Source: Methanocalculus sp.
GTDB lineage: Archaea > Halobacteriota > Methanomicrobia > Methanomicrobiales > Methanocorpusculaceae
Direction of reading: 5' to 3'
Length of the DNA stretch: 13,891 nt
Assembly (NCBI RefSeq): GCF_030651615.1
Contig: NZ_JAUSCG010000032.1
Coordinates: 1-13,891 of the forward strand
This document shows positions 12,578 through 13,891 of the stretch, in pieces. Under the pieces are notes generated by a model. That model made no database searches and had not been told where the DNA came from. It saw only the letters and a list, made by a program, of their open reading frames with translations. Both the position numbers and the translations under genes were made by a program. Numbering within the stretch: position 1 is the first letter of the stretch; every line of letters starts with the position of its first letter.

Positions 12578-13789
12578 ATGATCCTGAAGAGCGAACTCAG
12601 AAAGATCCTGAGATCCCAGAGAGATGCAATAGAGAGGCGCAAGCCCGGTGTTACCCGGCAGGATCTTGTACGGGTGAAGCCACTTCATAATTTTGCAATT
12701 ATCATATCCGGTATCAGGCGATGCGGTAAGAGCACGCTTCTCGTCCAGTCGATGAAGAGAGAAGAAGGTTTTTTTTACCTGAATTTTGAAGATCCCCGAC
12801 TTGCTGAATTTGAACTCGGGGACATTGAGATGTTGGAAGAAGCCTTTTCCGAGGAGTTTCATGAGGCGGATCTCTACTATTTTGACGAGATCCAGAACAT
12901 CTCAGGCTGGGAATCGTATGTACGATATCTTCTGGAGAACGAGAAGAAGGTGGTGATCACCGGATCGAATGCATCGCTCCTGAGCCGTGATCTCGGGACA
13001 AAGCTGACAGGAAGAAATCTTCGGATCGAGCTCTTTCCGTTCTCTTATCAGGAATACCTACACTTCATGGAACGTGAAAACTCGAAAGTATCATTTCAGG
13101 ACTATCTGGTTTCCGGCGGTTTTCCGGAGTATCTGAGAACAGGAATGGATGAGGTCCTGCAGAATCTTCTGATGGACATCATTGCACGGGATATTATCTT
13201 CAGAAATCCTGTGAAAAACCCACGCGTTGTAACAGAAATTGCAGTCTATCTGCTGGGGAATAGTGCCAGGGAGTTCACGCTCTCAAAACTTCAGAAGATA
13301 TTTTCGGCAATTGGATCGGTTACCACCATCGGATCATATGTTGATCTCCTGGAAGATGCATACATCATCTTCACTCTGCCCCGGTTCTCCTATTCCCAGA
13401 AAAGCAGGCAGATCAACCCAAAGAAAGTATATGCCATAGATAACGGTCTTATTCGTGCAAATTCAATCCAGTTCTCAGAAGATTCAGGCAGGTTCCTGGA
13501 GAACCATGTCTTCCTTGAGCTCAGGAAGCGATACCGGGAGCTCTTCTATTTCCGTGAAAAGGGTGAATGCGACTTCCTCGTCAAAGAGAAGACGAAGATC
13601 ACAAAGGCGATACAGGTCTGCTATGAGCTGACCACCCGAAATAAAAGACGGGAGATCGAAGGGCTGGTAGAAGCAATGGAGTTTTTCGACCTTGATAATG
13701 GGTATATTCTGACGCTCGACCAGGAAGAGGAGATTCTCGTAGCTGAAAGAAGGATCTCAATTCTTCCGGCACGAAAATTTGACTATTGA
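12578..13789 (+). CDS. AAA ATPase of the DUF4143 type with C-terminal nuclease-like domain
   Basis: This 403-residue protein has an N-terminal AAA_14-type ATPase domain with Walker A SGIRRCGKSTLL (K51), Walker B LYYFDEIQN (D103, E104), and TGSNASLLSRDLGTKLTGR in the sensor region, followed by LFPFSYQEYL. A helical and winged-helix middle part contains SKLQKIFSAIGSVTT. The C-terminal DUF4143 domain has FYFREKGECDFLV (D332) and AIQVCYEL (Q346-V347-C348), a PD-(D/E)xK-like core in which the expected lysine is replaced by cysteine. These proteins are abundant in archaea and anaerobic bacteria, and their job is largely unknown. ATG 12578 gives the family-like start MILKSELRKIL and has a TATA-like box upstream. 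ATG 12536 would add 14 unusual residues and lies inside an inverted repeat. It stands alone between an oligo-T terminator and a repeat element. Confidence 0.88.
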   Translation: MILKSELRKILRSQRDAIERRKPGVTRQDLVRVKPLHNFAIIISGIRRCGKSTLLVQSMKREEGFFYLNFEDPRLAEFELGDIEMLEEAFSEEFHEADLYYFDEIQNISGWESYVRYLLENEKKVVITGSNASLLSRDLGTKLTGRNLRIELFPFSYQEYLHFMERENSKVSFQDYLVSGGFPEYLRTGMDEVLQNLLMDIIARDIIFRNPVKNPRVVTEIAVYLLGNSAREFTLSKLQKIFSAIGSVTTIGSYVDLLEDAYIIFTLPRFSYSQKSRQINPKKVYAIDNGLIRANSIQFSEDSGRFLENHVFLELRKRYRELFYFREKGECDFLVKEKTKITKAIQVCYELTTRNKRREIEGLVEAMEFFDLDNGYILTLDQEEEILVAERRISILPARKFDY

Positions 13790-13798
13790 GAGATATGA

Positions 13799-13870
13799 TC
13801 ACGCAAAGACGCTGAAGACACACAGTTTCTTCGGATCCGGGTTACAGCCTTTCTTGGCGGCTTTGCGTGA
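13799..13870. repeat. Palindromic element with perfect 10-bp terminal inverted repeats
   Basis: TCACGCAAAG (13799-13808) is matched by its exact complement CTTTGCGTGA (13861-13870). Partial complementarity continues inward (aCGCtgAAGA against cCGCcaAGAA), enclosing a 72-bp unit that starts ten bases after the ATPase stop codon. The unit is too short to code. It resembles a REP- or MITE-like intergenic repeat, and its transcript could fold into a long hairpin that ends or protects the upstream mRNA. The remaining 21 bases to the window edge show nothing recognisable. Confidence 0.55.
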
Positions 13871-13891
13871 GTACTCCTCCTCCCCTCTTGG

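Noticed and set aside
12578..13789. AAA ATPase as an antiviral defence gene
   Set aside because: DUF4143-type ATPases are common solitary genes, and no toxin, nuclease or other defence partner is next to it within the window.
1..13891. CRISPR array, tRNA or rRNA genes, insertion sequences, prophage or a defence island
   Set aside because: No regularly spaced repeats, cloverleaf-like segments, transposase or integrase motifs were found on reading both strands; most genes are ordinary housekeeping genes.

Overview
This window looks like chromosomal DNA of a methanogenic euryarchaeon, most likely from the Methanomicrobiales or a close relative. The evidence is a methanofuran-biosynthesis gene (mfnB), an archaeal-type Obg/YchF ATPase with a cysteine-rich insertion, an archaeal ValRS, a DUF92 membrane protein, archaeal TATA-like boxes, and a mix of apparently leaderless genes with genes preceded by GGAGG-type Shine-Dalgarno sequences. 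The species assignment is inferred. Coding density is very high: most gaps are under 50 bp, and several neighbouring genes overlap at their ends. I see no tRNA, rRNA, CRISPR array, transposase or phage gene.

Layout. Positions 1-338 (minus) hold the N-terminus of polyphosphate kinase 1, cut by the window edge. A divergent promoter gap separates it from a small HEAT-repeat protein (454-954, plus). Converging on that gene is a two-gene minus-strand operon: an ArsR-like regulator with two predicted winged helices (1305-1928) and a small Hsp20-like protein (944-1315). A perfect inverted repeat lies between the operon's TATA-like box and its start codon. Next is a minus-strand pair, mfnB (3437-4129) then guaB (1971-3434), for methanofuran and guanine nucleotide synthesis. 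Divergent from mfnB is a plus-strand pair: a HisA-related TIM-barrel protein of unknown function, overlapped by thymidylate kinase, which appears to start at a CTG codon. The tail of tmk overlaps the tail of valS (5412-8009, minus) by 44 bp.

The right part holds a DUF92 polytopic membrane protein (8056-9306, plus), then a minus-strand pair made of a stand-alone pyruvate-kinase C-terminal-domain protein (10217-10807) and a multi-pass membrane protein (9378-10214). Divergent from these is the YchF/OLA1-type ATPase (10845-12011), followed by a 106-aa all-helical protein that I do not recognise and an oligo-T terminator. The last gene is an AAA ATPase of the DUF4143 type (12578-13789). It is preceded by several short palindromes and followed by a small element with perfect 10-bp terminal inverted repeats (13799-13870).

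Most of the window is housekeeping: nucleotide metabolism (guaB, tmk), tRNA charging (valS), C1-carrier coenzyme synthesis (mfnB) and ribosome-associated ATPase (ychF). I do not see a defence island or a clearly new multi-gene system. The most interesting items are the putatively autoregulated ArsR-Hsp20 stress operon, the HisA-like orphan between mfnB and tmk, the CTG start of tmk, the unrecognised 106-aa protein, and the palindromic element after the AAA ATPase.
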